Source: Mucilaginibacter sp. PAMC 26640 (GTDB taxonomy: Bacteria > Bacteroidota > Bacteroidia > Sphingobacteriales > Sphingobacteriaceae). Taken from it: a stretch of DNA of 64,000 nucleotides. The stretch is taken from positions 2,790,001-2,854,000 of the forward strand of contig CP014773.1 of assembly GCA_001596135.1 (NCBI GenBank), in the 5' to 3' direction. A program made the position numbers and the translations under genes. Below are positions 51,457-60,887 of this stretch, one piece after another (positions within the stretch are counted from its first letter, which is position 1; every line of letters starts with the position of its first letter). Below the pieces are notes generated by a model, which made no database searches, was not told the origin of the DNA, and saw nothing but the letters and a program-made list of their open reading frames with translations.

Positions 51457-54400
51457 ATGGATCAAACCGATGGCAACCAGCAAGGCCTTTACAGGCCGGA
51501 ATTTGAACACGATTCTTGCGGAACTGGGTTTATAACCAATATAAACGGACATAAATCATACCATATTATTGATGATGCTTTAACCATGTTAGAGAACATG
51601 GAGCATCGCGGTGCTTGCGGGTGCGACCCGGAAACCGGCGATGGAGCAGGCATTTTAATTCAGCTCCCCCACGAATTATTCATGGAAGAATGTGCTAACC
51701 TCGAGATCAACCTGCCCGAGCCGGGCGAGTATGGTGTGGGGATGATATTCTTACCAAAAGAGCCTGCTTTGAAGAAAGCATGCCGTACCATTATTACCAA
51801 CGCGATTGAGAAGCTTGGCTTGCATAAACTGGGTTACCGTAAACTAACGGTGGACTCCAGCGCTATTGGCGAAACTGCGCGCCAGGCCGAGCCGGATGCG
51901 GAACAGCTTTTTGTGGCCAGGCCGCACCATATTACCAATGCTGATGATTTTGAGCGCAAACTTTACATTCTGCGCCGGTACATCAACAAAACGGTAAGTG
52001 AAACTGTACCAGCTGCGAGCGAGTATTTTTACTTCACTTCGCTATCCTGCAAAACCATTGTTTACAAAGGGCAGGTAACCACTTATCAACTGCGTAAGTA
52101 TTTTTCAGATCTGAACGATCCACGGATTGCATCGGGCTTTGCCATGATCCACTCTCGTTTCTCTACCAATACTTTCCCTTCATGGAAGCTGGCTCAGCCA
52201 TTCCGCTTAATTGCGCATAACGGCGAGATCAACACCCTTACCGGAAACTTAAACTGGTTTTATGCCGGTTTAAAATCTTACATGTCTACCGCCTTCACTA
52301 CCGAAGAAATGGAGATGTTGTTGCCGGTGATCGATAACAACCAATCGGATTCTGCCTGTTTGGATAATATTATTGAGATCCTGCTGCACAGCGGGCGTTC
52401 ATTACCCCACGTAATGATGATGCTGGTGCCTGAAGCATGGGACGGTAATGAACAAATGGACCCCGTTAAAAAGGCTTTCTACGAGTATCATGCTACCCTG
52501 ATGGAGCCATGGGACGGCCCTGCTGCCATCACCTTTACGGATGGTAAGCTGGTAGGTGCCCTGCTTGACAGGAATGGCCTGCGCCCTTTGCGTTACGTTA
52601 TTACCAATGATGGCCGCGTTATTGCCGCATCAGAAGCCGGTACCTTAACAATAGATGAAAGTACTGTATTGCGTAAGGGCCGTTTACAGCCCGGCAAAAT
52701 GCTGCTGATTGATACCGAAAAGGGTAAGATCATTACCGATGATGAAATAAAGAAACAGGTAAGCTCTCAGCAGCCATATGGCCGCTGGCTGGATAATTAT
52801 AAAATTCGCCTGGGAGAACTGTCTGAGCCGCGTTTGGCTTTCGCCAGTTTATCGCCCGATTCTGTTTACCGTTACCAGCAGGTGTTTGGTTACAGCCGCG
52901 AGGATATCGATACCATCATTAAGCCAATGGCACTGGATGGTAAAGAGCCGATCGGATCTATGGGTACAGATGTGCCTTTGGCTATCCTGTCTGATAAGCC
53001 ACAGCATTTATCAAGCTATTTCAAACAATTTTTTGCTCAGGTAACCAATCCGCCGATAGATCCTATCCGCGAGCGGTTGGTCATGAGTTTGGCTACCTTT
53101 ATCGGTAACAACGGCAACCTGTTGGATGAAGATAAAATGCATTGCCATTGCGTGGTGCTTGATCACCCGATACTGAAAAACCACCAGCTGGAAAAGTTAC
53201 GCAGTATAGATACCGGCTTGTTCCATGCCAAAACGCTGCAAACCTATTTTAATGCCGATGGCATGCCGGGCTCACTCGAAAAAGGTATTGCAAGGCTTTG
53301 CCGCTATGCGGAAGATGCCGTAGATGATGGCTTTGAAGTATTGATTCTGTCAGATCGTGCGGTGGATTCAGAACACGCACCTATCCCAATGCTGCTGGCC
53401 GTTTCTGCTGTGCATCATCACCTCATTAAAAAAGGACGCCGTGGCGCGGTAGGTTTGGTTGTAGAGACCGGAGACGTTTGGGAAGTACACCATTTTGCTA
53501 CTTTGCTGGCATTCGGCGCTACTGCTATCAACCCGTACCTGGCACTTTCTACTATCGAAACGCTGAAAGAAAATGGTAGCCTGGAGACTGATTTAGATCT
53601 AAAGACACTTTATAAAAATTATGTTAAATCGGTAAATGATGGCTTGCTGAAGATCTTCTCTAAAATGGGAATTTCTACGCTGCAATCTTACCATGGTTCG
53701 CAGGTATTTGAAATCCTGGGCATCAACAAAGCCGTGGTAGACAAATATTTCTCTGGTGGGGTTACCCGTATCGGCGGTTTAGGTTTGGATGAGATAGCCC
53801 GCGAGGCGCTTTGCAAACACAAAATTGGTTTCGGCAGTTCTAAAACAGAGGGCCGTTTATTACCCGAGGGTGGTATTTACCAGTGGAAACGCAGGGGAGA
53901 AGCCCACTTGTTTAACCCGGATACCGTTCATTTACTACAACACGCAACCCGAAGCAACAGCTATTCGGTATATAAAAACTATGCTGCTAAAATAAACGAG
54001 CAAACTGAAAAGCATTACACCATCCGTGGTCTATTGGATTTTGCCCATCACCGCGAAGCCATCAGCATTGATGAGGTAGAGGCTGCAGAAAGCATCATGA
54101 CGCGTTTTGCTACCGGTGCCATGTCCTTCGGTTCTATTTCGCACGAGGCGCACAGCACCATGGCTATCGCTATGAACCGCATTGGCGGTAAGAGCAACAC
54201 CGGCGAAGGTGGCGAAGATGAGATGCGCTATGAGAAAATGCCAAACGGCGATTCTATGCGCTCTGCTATCAAGCAAGTGGCTTCGGCCCGTTTTGGGGTG
54301 ACCTCCAATTATTTGACCAATGCCGATGAGCTGCAGATCAAAATGGCGCAGGGTGCAAAACCGGGCGAAGGCGGGCAGCTGCCGGGCCACAAGGTGGACG

Positions 54401-55980
54401 AATGGATCGCTAAAACGCGCCACTCTACACCTGGGGTAGGTTTGATCTCGCCGCCGCCTCACCATGATATTTACTCTATCGAGGATCTGGCGCAATTGAT
54501 ATTTGATTTAAAGAACGCAAACCGCGCCGCCCGTATCAACGTTAAGCTGGTATCTAAAGCAGGTGTTGGTACAATAGCTGCCGGGGTTGCAAAAGCACAT
54601 GCAGACGTGATCCTGATTGCCGGTTATGATGGCGGTACCGGTGCATCACCAATCAGTTCGGTAAAACACGCCGGCCTGCCCTGGGAACTTGGCCTTTCCG
54701 AAGCACACCAGACACTGGTACGCAATAAACTGCGCAGCCGCGTGGTACTGCAAACCGATGGTCAGTTAAAAACCGGCCGGGATTTGGCCATCGCTGCGCT
54801 GTTAGGTGCAGAAGAGTGGGGAGTGGCTACCGCAGCTTTAGTTGCAGGCGGCTGTATCATGATGCGTAAATGCCATTTAAACACCTGCCCTGTAGGTGTT
54901 GCTACACAGGATCCCGAGTTAAGGAAGCTGTTTAGCGGCAAGGCAGATCACGTAGTGAACCTTTTCCGCTTTATGGCGGAGGAACTGCGCGAGATCATGG
55001 CTGAGCTGGGCTTCCGTACCATTAATGAAATGGTGGGCCGTGTACAGTTCCTTAAGGTTAGAGATAACATCCAGAGCTGGAAAGCTAAAAAGGTTGACCT
55101 GAGCGGCATATTGCACCCAACAACTAATACCAAAGGGATGACGCTGTACAACAGCGAAAAGCAGGATCATGGCATGGATGCCATCATCGACTGGAGATTG
55201 CTGGAGCAGGCGAAAGCTGCGTTGGAAGATAAAACGCCGGTTTTTGCAAATTTCGATCTGAAAAATGTTGACCGTACCGTGGGTACCCTGCTATCAAACG
55301 AGATCTCTAAGATCTACGGTTCTGCAGGGTTGCCGGATAATACCATCAATTACAAATTCAAAGGTTCGGCAGGGCAAAGCTTTGGTGCATTTACTACCAA
55401 AGGCATCTCTTTTGAGCTGGAGGGCGAGGCGAACGATTACGTAGGCAAGGGCTTGTCCGGTGCGCAACTGGCTATTTACCCGGCTTCCAACGCTACATTT
55501 ACGCCAGAAAATAATATCATCATAGGCAACGTGGCCCTTTATGGCGCTACCAGCGGTGAGCTGTTTATCAGGGGCATGGCCGGCGAACGTTTCGCTGTGC
55601 GTAACTCTGGTGCCACCACTGTTGTAGAAGGTATTGGCGACCATGGTTGCGAGTACATGACCGGAGGCCGAGCGTTGATCCTGGGTGAAACAGGCAGAAA
55701 CTTTGCAGCAGGTATGAGTGGTGGCTTAGCCTGGATATATAATCCTAACGGCACCTTTGCTGATAACTGCAATAAAGAGATGGTAGATCTGGATCCGCTT
55801 TCTGTGAAAGATGAGGAACAAATACTGGCCTTGCTTAAGAAGCATATCAACTTAACGGGCAGCAAACTGGCTCAGAACATACTCAAAAACTGGAGTACAG
55901 TTTCGGGTCAATTTGTGAAGGTGTATCCAAAAGAATTCAAACGAGTAATAGAGCAAAAAGAACTTCAAACGATCAGCTAA
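51457..55980 (+). CDS. gltB: Glutamate synthase large subunit GltB
   Basis: 1507 residues, full length. The Ntn-type glutaminase domain follows a 20-residue propeptide, with nucleophile Cys21 (HDSCGTGF). A central domain and the FMN-binding synthase domain follow, with the iron-sulfur Cys motif CHLNTCPVGVATQ and the KVDEWIAKTRHSTPGVGLISPPPHHD loop region. The C-terminal GXGXG beta-helix domain ends the protein. It makes two glutamates from glutamine and 2-oxoglutarate. It is followed by gltD after 3 bases, one operon. Confidence 0.97.
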   Translation: MDQTDGNQQGLYRPEFEHDSCGTGFITNINGHKSYHIIDDALTMLENMEHRGACGCDPETGDGAGILIQLPHELFMEECANLEINLPEPGEYGVGMIFLPKEPALKKACRTIITNAIEKLGLHKLGYRKLTVDSSAIGETARQAEPDAEQLFVARPHHITNADDFERKLYILRRYINKTVSETVPAASEYFYFTSLSCKTIVYKGQVTTYQLRKYFSDLNDPRIASGFAMIHSRFSTNTFPSWKLAQPFRLIAHNGEINTLTGNLNWFYAGLKSYMSTAFTTEEMEMLLPVIDNNQSDSACLDNIIEILLHSGRSLPHVMMMLVPEAWDGNEQMDPVKKAFYEYHATLMEPWDGPAAITFTDGKLVGALLDRNGLRPLRYVITNDGRVIAASEAGTLTIDESTVLRKGRLQPGKMLLIDTEKGKIITDDEIKKQVSSQQPYGRWLDNYKIRLGELSEPRLAFASLSPDSVYRYQQVFGYSREDIDTIIKPMALDGKEPIGSMGTDVPLAILSDKPQHLSSYFKQFFAQVTNPPIDPIRERLVMSLATFIGNNGNLLDEDKMHCHCVVLDHPILKNHQLEKLRSIDTGLFHAKTLQTYFNADGMPGSLEKGIARLCRYAEDAVDDGFEVLILSDRAVDSEHAPIPMLLAVSAVHHHLIKKGRRGAVGLVVETGDVWEVHHFATLLAFGATAINPYLALSTIETLKENGSLETDLDLKTLYKNYVKSVNDGLLKIFSKMGISTLQSYHGSQVFEILGINKAVVDKYFSGGVTRIGGLGLDEIAREALCKHKIGFGSSKTEGRLLPEGGIYQWKRRGEAHLFNPDTVHLLQHATRSNSYSVYKNYAAKINEQTEKHYTIRGLLDFAHHREAISIDEVEAAESIMTRFATGAMSFGSISHEAHSTMAIAMNRIGGKSNTGEGGEDEMRYEKMPNGDSMRSAIKQVASARFGVTSNYLTNADELQIKMAQGAKPGEGGQLPGHKVDEWIAKTRHSTPGVGLISPPPHHDIYSIEDLAQLIFDLKNANRAARINVKLVSKAGVGTIAAGVAKAHADVILIAGYDGGTGASPISSVKHAGLPWELGLSEAHQTLVRNKLRSRVVLQTDGQLKTGRDLAIAALLGAEEWGVATAALVAGGCIMMRKCHLNTCPVGVATQDPELRKLFSGKADHVVNLFRFMAEELREIMAELGFRTINEMVGRVQFLKVRDNIQSWKAKKVDLSGILHPTTNTKGMTLYNSEKQDHGMDAIIDWRLLEQAKAALEDKTPVFANFDLKNVDRTVGTLLSNEISKIYGSAGLPDNTINYKFKGSAGQSFGAFTTKGISFELEGEANDYVGKGLSGAQLAIYPASNATFTPENNIIIGNVALYGATSGELFIRGMAGERFAVRNSGATTVVEGIGDHGCEYMTGGRALILGETGRNFAAGMSGGLAWIYNPNGTFADNCNKEMVDLDPLSVKDEEQILALLKKHINLTGSKLAQNILKNWSTVSGQFVKVYPKEFKRVIEQKELQTIS

Positions 55981-55983
55981 ATA

Positions 55984-57465
55984 ATGGGAAAAGCTACAGG
56001 ATTTCAGGAATTTAACAGGGAACTTCCACAAAAAACGCCGGTTGCCGAAAGGTTAAAAAACTATAACGAATTTGTGGGTTTATACCCGGAAGAAAAATTA
56101 AACCAGCAAAGCGCACGCTGCATGAACTGCGGCATCCCGTTTTGCCATAACGGTTGCCCTTTGGGTAACGTGATACCGGAATTTAATGATGCCGTTTACC
56201 GCAAAAACTGGGGTGAGGCATACCAGATTTTATCGTCAACCAATAACTTCCCGGAGTTTACCGGCCGCATTTGCCCCGCACCGTGCGAATCTGCCTGTGT
56301 GCTGGGGATTAACAAACCGCCGGTTGCTATAGAAGAAATAGAAAAGCATATTATAGAGGTTGCCTACTCTAAAAACATGGTTAAACCGGTTGCCCCACTT
56401 ATTAAAACGGGCAAAAAGGTGGCTGTAGTAGGTTCCGGGCCGGCTGGTTTGGCTGCTGCCGCGCAGTTAAGCAAAGCAGGGCACAAAGTCACCGTGTTTG
56501 AGCGCGATGATCACCCGGGTGGTTTGCTGCGTTACGGCATTCCTGATTTTAAGCTGGAAAAATGGGTGATAGACCGCCGTATCCAGATCATGGAAGAGGA
56601 TGGTATAGAATTTAAATGCAATACCGAAATAGGTAAAGATCTGGCCGCCGATGAAATAGTGCGCACACATGATGCGGTAGTACTGGCCGGCGGATCAACT
56701 ATTCCGCGTAATTTACCTATCCCCGGCAGGGAATTTAAAGGGGTTCATTTTGCAATGGATTTCCTGAAACAGCAGAACAAACGCGTAAGCAATACTGCTT
56801 TCGAAATGGAAGAGATATTGGCTACCGGTAAGGATGTTGTTGTAATTGGTGGTGGTGATACCGGCAGCGACTGCGTAGGTACATCCAACCGCCAGGGTGC
56901 CAAATCTGTGAAGCAATTTGAAGTAATGGTGCAGCCGCCAGAACAGCGAACCGCGCATATGCCCTGGCCAACTTATCCAATGGTGCTGAAAACGACCAGC
57001 TCTCACGAAGAAGGCGTTGAACGTTTCTGGGGTATCAATACAAAAGAATTTTTGGGTGATGAGAACGGCGAACTGAGAGCCATAAAGGTGAGCGATGTAA
57101 GCTGGGAGATCGATGTGATGGGCCGCCCTATCAAATTCAGCGAAGTAGAAGGTTCTGAACGCGAAATTGTGTGCCAAAGGGTATTTCTTGCCATGGGCTT
57201 TGTAAACCCGCAGTTTGAAGGTGCCTTGCAACAGCTCAACGTAGCACTTGACGAACGCAAGAACGTAAAAGCTAAAGAAGGCGCTTACCGTACCAATGTG
57301 AGCAAAGTATTTGCTGCGGGCGATATGCGCCGCGGACAGTCATTAGTCGTGTGGGCCATATCCGAGGGCCGCGAGGCTGCCCGAAAGGTTGATGAATTTT
57401 TAATGGGCCACAGTAACCTGGAAAGTAAAGATGGTGTAAACCAGTTTGAACAAGTATTTTATTAA
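55984..57465 (+). CDS. gltD: Glutamate synthase small subunit GltD
   Basis: 493 residues. The N-terminal cysteine-rich iron-sulfur region includes RCMNCGIPFCHNGCPLGN and CPAPCESACVLG. An FAD site, GSGPAGLAAA, lies near residue 150 and an NADPH site, VIGGGDTGSDC, near 290. It passes electrons from NADPH to GltB. It starts 3 bases after gltB and ends before a strong terminator at 57478-57506. Confidence 0.97.
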   Translation: MGKATGFQEFNRELPQKTPVAERLKNYNEFVGLYPEEKLNQQSARCMNCGIPFCHNGCPLGNVIPEFNDAVYRKNWGEAYQILSSTNNFPEFTGRICPAPCESACVLGINKPPVAIEEIEKHIIEVAYSKNMVKPVAPLIKTGKKVAVVGSGPAGLAAAAQLSKAGHKVTVFERDDHPGGLLRYGIPDFKLEKWVIDRRIQIMEEDGIEFKCNTEIGKDLAADEIVRTHDAVVLAGGSTIPRNLPIPGREFKGVHFAMDFLKQQNKRVSNTAFEMEEILATGKDVVVIGGGDTGSDCVGTSNRQGAKSVKQFEVMVQPPEQRTAHMPWPTYPMVLKTTSSHEEGVERFWGINTKEFLGDENGELRAIKVSDVSWEIDVMGRPIKFSEVEGSEREIVCQRVFLAMGFVNPQFEGALQQLNVALDERKNVKAKEGAYRTNVSKVFAAGDMRRGQSLVVWAISEGREAARKVDEFLMGHSNLESKDGVNQFEQVFY

Positions 57466-57477
57466 GGTATTAAGCAT

Positions 57478-57506
57478 ATAACCCGGCCGTCCTCCGGCCG
57501 GGTATA
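57478..57506 (+). terminator. Terminator of gltBD
   Basis: TATAACCCGGCC and GGCCGGGTATA pair around a seven-base loop. The stem is very GC-rich and sits 13 bases after the gltD stop. No long T run follows. Confidence 0.7.
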
Positions 57507-57572
57507 AGTACTAACCAGCTATAAGCCTGAACTATTGAGATAAACGCTTTGAAACCGTTTATTTTAAATGTT

Positions 57573-58004
57573 ATGGCAAAATATGTAATCACTTTAGGTT
57601 TTATACTGGTAATTACCGGTGCCCTAAAAGCACAAACTGTTGTGAGTACCGCTTACAGAAACAACCCCTTTATGGGGATGGTATTTGGCACCACTTATAA
57701 AGATACCGTAACTGTGAATGCCACCTATCTGGGTGAGGCAGGCAAGGCAAGTTCCGATAATCTCGTCACGCTATCTCAAATTGGAAAGTTACATGGTTTA
57801 AATATCAGCAAGCTGCAAAGATCAATAGCATTCCATATCGCTGGTTTCCCACAAAGATTTTATATGCCTTACCGGGCGGAGAATGCCCCGGCAATAGCCG
57901 CCGCCAAACCAAACACATTTTTAAAACTTAAATGCATCGTTTACCGGTTTTTTACTATCGATGGCACCACCAATTTCTTTTATATCGATAAAGTAGTTAG
58001 GTAG
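57573..58004 (+). CDS. Secreted protein of unknown function
   Basis: 143 residues from ATG 57573; TTG 57549 is an alternative. The signal peptide MAKYVITLGFILVITGALKA ends at AQ. The mature part is mixed alpha/beta with TYLGEAGKASSDNL and a YRFFTIDGTTNFFYIDKVVR end. No family is recognised and no cysteine pairs are present. It follows gltBD after the terminator and converges with the RNA methyltransferase gene. Confidence 0.6.
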   Translation: MAKYVITLGFILVITGALKAQTVVSTAYRNNPFMGMVFGTTYKDTVTVNATYLGEAGKASSDNLVTLSQIGKLHGLNISKLQRSIAFHIAGFPQRFYMPYRAENAPAIAAAKPNTFLKLKCIVYRFFTIDGTTNFFYIDKVVR

Positions 58005-58100
58005 GGAGTGGCCGGGTAATCATCGGGTGGGTTAAAGATCGGCTTGGTTTGTAAGGGTTTGATGAGGAGCTTTATGGCATGCGGGGTTGGCTACGCATTA

Positions 58101-58631
58101 TTATCCAGCCAGCTTTGCAAAGAAATCCCACAAAACAATTCCTGCGGATACTACAATGTTGAACGAGTGCTTTGTTCCAAACTGCGGGATCTCAATGCAG
58201 GTATCTATTAGCTCCATCGCTTCATCACTTACGCCGTTTACTTCATTGCCGAAAATGAGCGCGTATTTTTCATCGGGAGATGGGGTGAACTCATTGAGCA
58301 TAGTGCTGTTTTCGGCTTGCTCGATGGCGATTATTTTGTAGCCGTTGTCGCGAAGTTTGGCTATGGCATCCAAAGTGCTGGCAAAATATTCCCAGTTAAC
58401 CGATTGGGTGGCACCCAGCGCCGTTTTTTCAATCTCCCGGTGGGGGGGCTGCGCAGTAATTCCACAGAGATAAACTGCGTCGGCTGCAAAGCCATCAGAA
58501 GTGCGAAAGATGGAACCAATGTTGTGCATACTACGCACATTATCCAGCACCACCACTACCGGCAATTTATCCTGTTCCTTAAAATCCTCGATAGAGGCAC
58601 GGTTGAGTTCGTCGAGCTTTAGTTTGCGCAT
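58101..58631 (-). CDS. SpoU/TrmH family RNA 2'-O-methyltransferase
   Basis: 176 residues from ATG 58631. SPOUT-fold motifs are NVRSMHNIGSIFRTSD (motif 1), LIFGNEVNGVSD (motif 2) and IPQFGTKHSFNIVVSAGIVLWDF (motif 3, where SFN replaces the usual SLN). There is no N-terminal RNA-binding extension, so it is a short catalytic form. The target, tRNA or rRNA, is unknown. It converges with the secreted protein gene. Confidence 0.87.
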   Translation of the reverse strand: MRKLKLDELNRASIEDFKEQDKLPVVVVLDNVRSMHNIGSIFRTSDGFAADAVYLCGITAQPPHREIEKTALGATQSVNWEYFASTLDAIAKLRDNGYKIIAIEQAENSTMLNEFTPSPDEKYALIFGNEVNGVSDEAMELIDTCIEIPQFGTKHSFNIVVSAGIVLWDFFAKLAG

Positions 58632-58693
58632 GCAGGTGTATAATTTCTGCAAATATACACCTGCAAACCATTAAAGGGCAAAATTGCTGTATT

Positions 58694-59893
58694 TTAGGAA
58701 ACCAGCTCCAATGATGGATCCGTGCTGAAGTTGATATCCCCGGTCAAAACGCCCACGCCATCTCCGATTAAAGAACTGTATACTGCCGGAGCGTATCCTA
58801 TTTCTTTCGTATAATATTCTGTTACCGCTTCACTAAAATGATCATACTGATCTGCTTTAACCAGTGCTATGGCGCATCCTCCAAAGCCTGCACCGGTCAT
58901 GCGGGCACCGGCAACGTAAGGCTGGGTTTTGCAAAAATCTACAACAGCATCCAGTTCCTTACCACTTACTTCGTAAAGCGTTCTTAATGATTGATGCGAA
59001 GCGTACATCAACTGACCGAATTCGGGGAGGTTATGTGAACTCAATGCTTTCGCAGCGAGTTTCACCCGGTCGTTTTCTTCGATAACATGGGTTGCCCGGT
59101 TGCGTACCACTTCATCTGTTATCAGGTGCTTGTAGCTGTTGAAAGTAGCCGAGTCGATATCGCACAGGTAGTTGATATCCAATGCTGTCTGCAAAGCCTT
59201 TAGGGCAGCCTGGCATTCGGTCACCCGCTCATTATATTTAGATTCGGCTAGTTTACGGGATTTGTTGGTGTTGATGATAGCCAGTACGTATTCGCCCAGC
59301 GAACTATCTACCGCCTGGTAATCCAGTGTATCACAGTTAAGCATCAGGGCTTTGTCCTTTTCGCCGAACGCTACAGCAAACTGATCCATAATACCGCTTT
59401 GCAGGCCGATATAAGTATTCTCCACCCACTTAGCCAGCTTTACCATTTCCAGTTTGGAATAGCCCGCGCCAAAAATATCGTTAAATGCGAAAGCTGAAAC
59501 TACTTCGATAGATGCAGAAGATGATAGGCCCGATGCGATAGGGATATTGCCATAGTACAAAATATCCAAACCTTGCAAGGTTTTGCCATCCATTTTAAAG
59601 TGCTCTAATACACCTACCGGATAATTGTACCAAAACTCCTCTATCTTAACATTATTTGTATCAATGTTAATCGCTGCCTCCTCCTTAAAATTGAGGCTTT
59701 TAAATCTAAAAATGTTATCATCGTTTGGCGCCGCCAGCATGTAAGTACCCAGGGTTATCGCACATGGCATTACCAGGCCTCCGTTGTAATCGATATGCTC
59801 CCCAATAAGATTAACTCTTCCGGGTGCAAAATAAATTTTTGATGGTTCTTTGCTGTACAGCTTCGCAAACTCCTGCTGCAGTTTCTCGTTCAT
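58694..59893 (-). CDS. galK: Galactokinase GalK
   Basis: 399 residues. GHMP kinase motifs are PGRVNLIGEHIDYNGG (from residue 24, with the galactose-binding GEHIDY), the ATP-binding GLSSSASIEV, and GAGFGGCAIAL near the C-terminus. It phosphorylates galactose at C1 in the Leloir pathway. No galT, galE or galM is nearby. The start is ATG at 59893. Confidence 0.94.
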   Translation of the reverse strand: MNEKLQQEFAKLYSKEPSKIYFAPGRVNLIGEHIDYNGGLVMPCAITLGTYMLAAPNDDNIFRFKSLNFKEEAAINIDTNNVKIEEFWYNYPVGVLEHFKMDGKTLQGLDILYYGNIPIASGLSSSASIEVVSAFAFNDIFGAGYSKLEMVKLAKWVENTYIGLQSGIMDQFAVAFGEKDKALMLNCDTLDYQAVDSSLGEYVLAIINTNKSRKLAESKYNERVTECQAALKALQTALDINYLCDIDSATFNSYKHLITDEVVRNRATHVIEENDRVKLAAKALSSHNLPEFGQLMYASHQSLRTLYEVSGKELDAVVDFCKTQPYVAGARMTGAGFGGCAIALVKADQYDHFSEAVTEYYTKEIGYAPAVYSSLIGDGVGVLTGDINFSTDPSLELVS

Positions 59894-60028
59894 GATAGAA
59901 TATTTCGCTTATAATTGGTTTTAATGTCAAACATACAGTTATTCTTTGGAAATAACCTTAATGTTGGAATATATTTTGTAAGCACAACATTACAACCGTA
60001 TACTTGTTGCAAAAGAAACCAATTAGAT

Positions 60029-60322
60029 ATGAAACAATACCTGGTAACCGGTTACGATTATACGGACGATGGCGCTTTAGACCGCCGCATGGGCGTAAGG
60101 CCGCATCATTTAGACGGGGCAGTAGCTTTAAAGGCAAGCGGCAATTACATTTTAGGCGGAGCCGTATTGAACGATGATGGCAAAATGATAGGATCTGTAA
60201 TGGTGCTGCAATTTGAAACCGACGAGGAACTGGAAGCCTGGCAAAAAAACGAACCTTACGTTACCCAGAAAATTTGGGAAACGGTGGATGTAAAACCGTT
60301 TAAAGTAGCGCAGGTAAGCTAG
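60029..60322 (+). CDS. YciI family protein
   Basis: 97 residues from ATG 60029, where family homology begins; earlier in-frame starts would add 38 unconserved residues. The domain has RPHHLDGAVALKASG with the conserved His and Asp that may form the active pair, then GGAVLNDDGKMIGS. The YciI/DGPF fold forms dimers, and the reaction is mostly unassigned. The ORF overlaps no other gene and has about 135 bases of divergent space to galK. Confidence 0.75.
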   Translation: MKQYLVTGYDYTDDGALDRRMGVRPHHLDGAVALKASGNYILGGAVLNDDGKMIGSVMVLQFETDEELEAWQKNEPYVTQKIWETVDVKPFKVAQVS

Positions 60323-60402
60323 GCACTAGCTTTGCGAAAGCATTTGCAGCGCAAGGAGCGATTAGGTTGAGCAGGTGCTTAACGCAAAATTTGTAACATC
60401 AG

Positions 60403-60825
60403 CTAGTCAGTGTCCGGGCGGTAACCTGTAAAACTCCAATACCCCTGGACAGATCTTTCGTAGCGGACTGTATATTCCAGCCCATTCGTGCGAATGTTAA
60501 AAGAGAGTGAATTTTGGCCGGCATCATTTGGGATAAACTGTTCCAAAATGCTGTCGGCTATAAATTGAATAATTTCCCCTTCTTCCGGCTCCTGAGGAGT
60601 GGGGGCGAGTGAGGTGGTGCCGGCTTTATAATCGGCGAAAGTTTCATAGCTGTGCTTTCCCCCTATAATGTCGTCTTCGTAGGCGCGCGCAGCGTTAAAT
60701 GCCGCTTCTTCGCCTTCCAAACGGTATTCTTCCATAGCTTTTAGCAAACCGTCTGCACTTATTTCGGGCATCCCATCTTCTCCCTGTGAGTAGTAGCTAT
60801 TAAGTATTTCTTCCCTGGTTTTCAT
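60403..60825 (-). CDS. Acidic protein of unknown function
   Basis: 140 residues from ATG 60825. The N-terminal half is helical and Glu/Ala-rich (EEYRLEGEEAAFNAARAYEDD). A Pro/Glu linker and a C-terminal region follow, rich in Tyr and charged residues (NSLSFNIRTNGLEYTVRYERSVQGYWSFTGY by position 110-140). It has no signal peptide and no family is recognised. It converges with the YciI gene with an 80-base gap. Confidence 0.55.
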   Translation of the reverse strand: MKTREEILNSYYSQGEDGMPEISADGLLKAMEEYRLEGEEAAFNAARAYEDDIIGGKHSYETFADYKAGTTSLAPTPQEPEEGEIIQFIADSILEQFIPNDAGQNSLSFNIRTNGLEYTVRYERSVQGYWSFTGYRPDTD

Positions 60826-60887
60826 CACTAGCAAAAATACACTGTATATTTACAACCGGGCCATTTAAAAACCAATTATAACGCCTG

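Noticed and set aside
55984..57465. GltD as a stand-alone dihydropyrimidine dehydrogenase-like oxidoreductase
   Set aside because: The 3-base link to gltB and the full GltD motif set make the glutamate synthase subunit clearly better.
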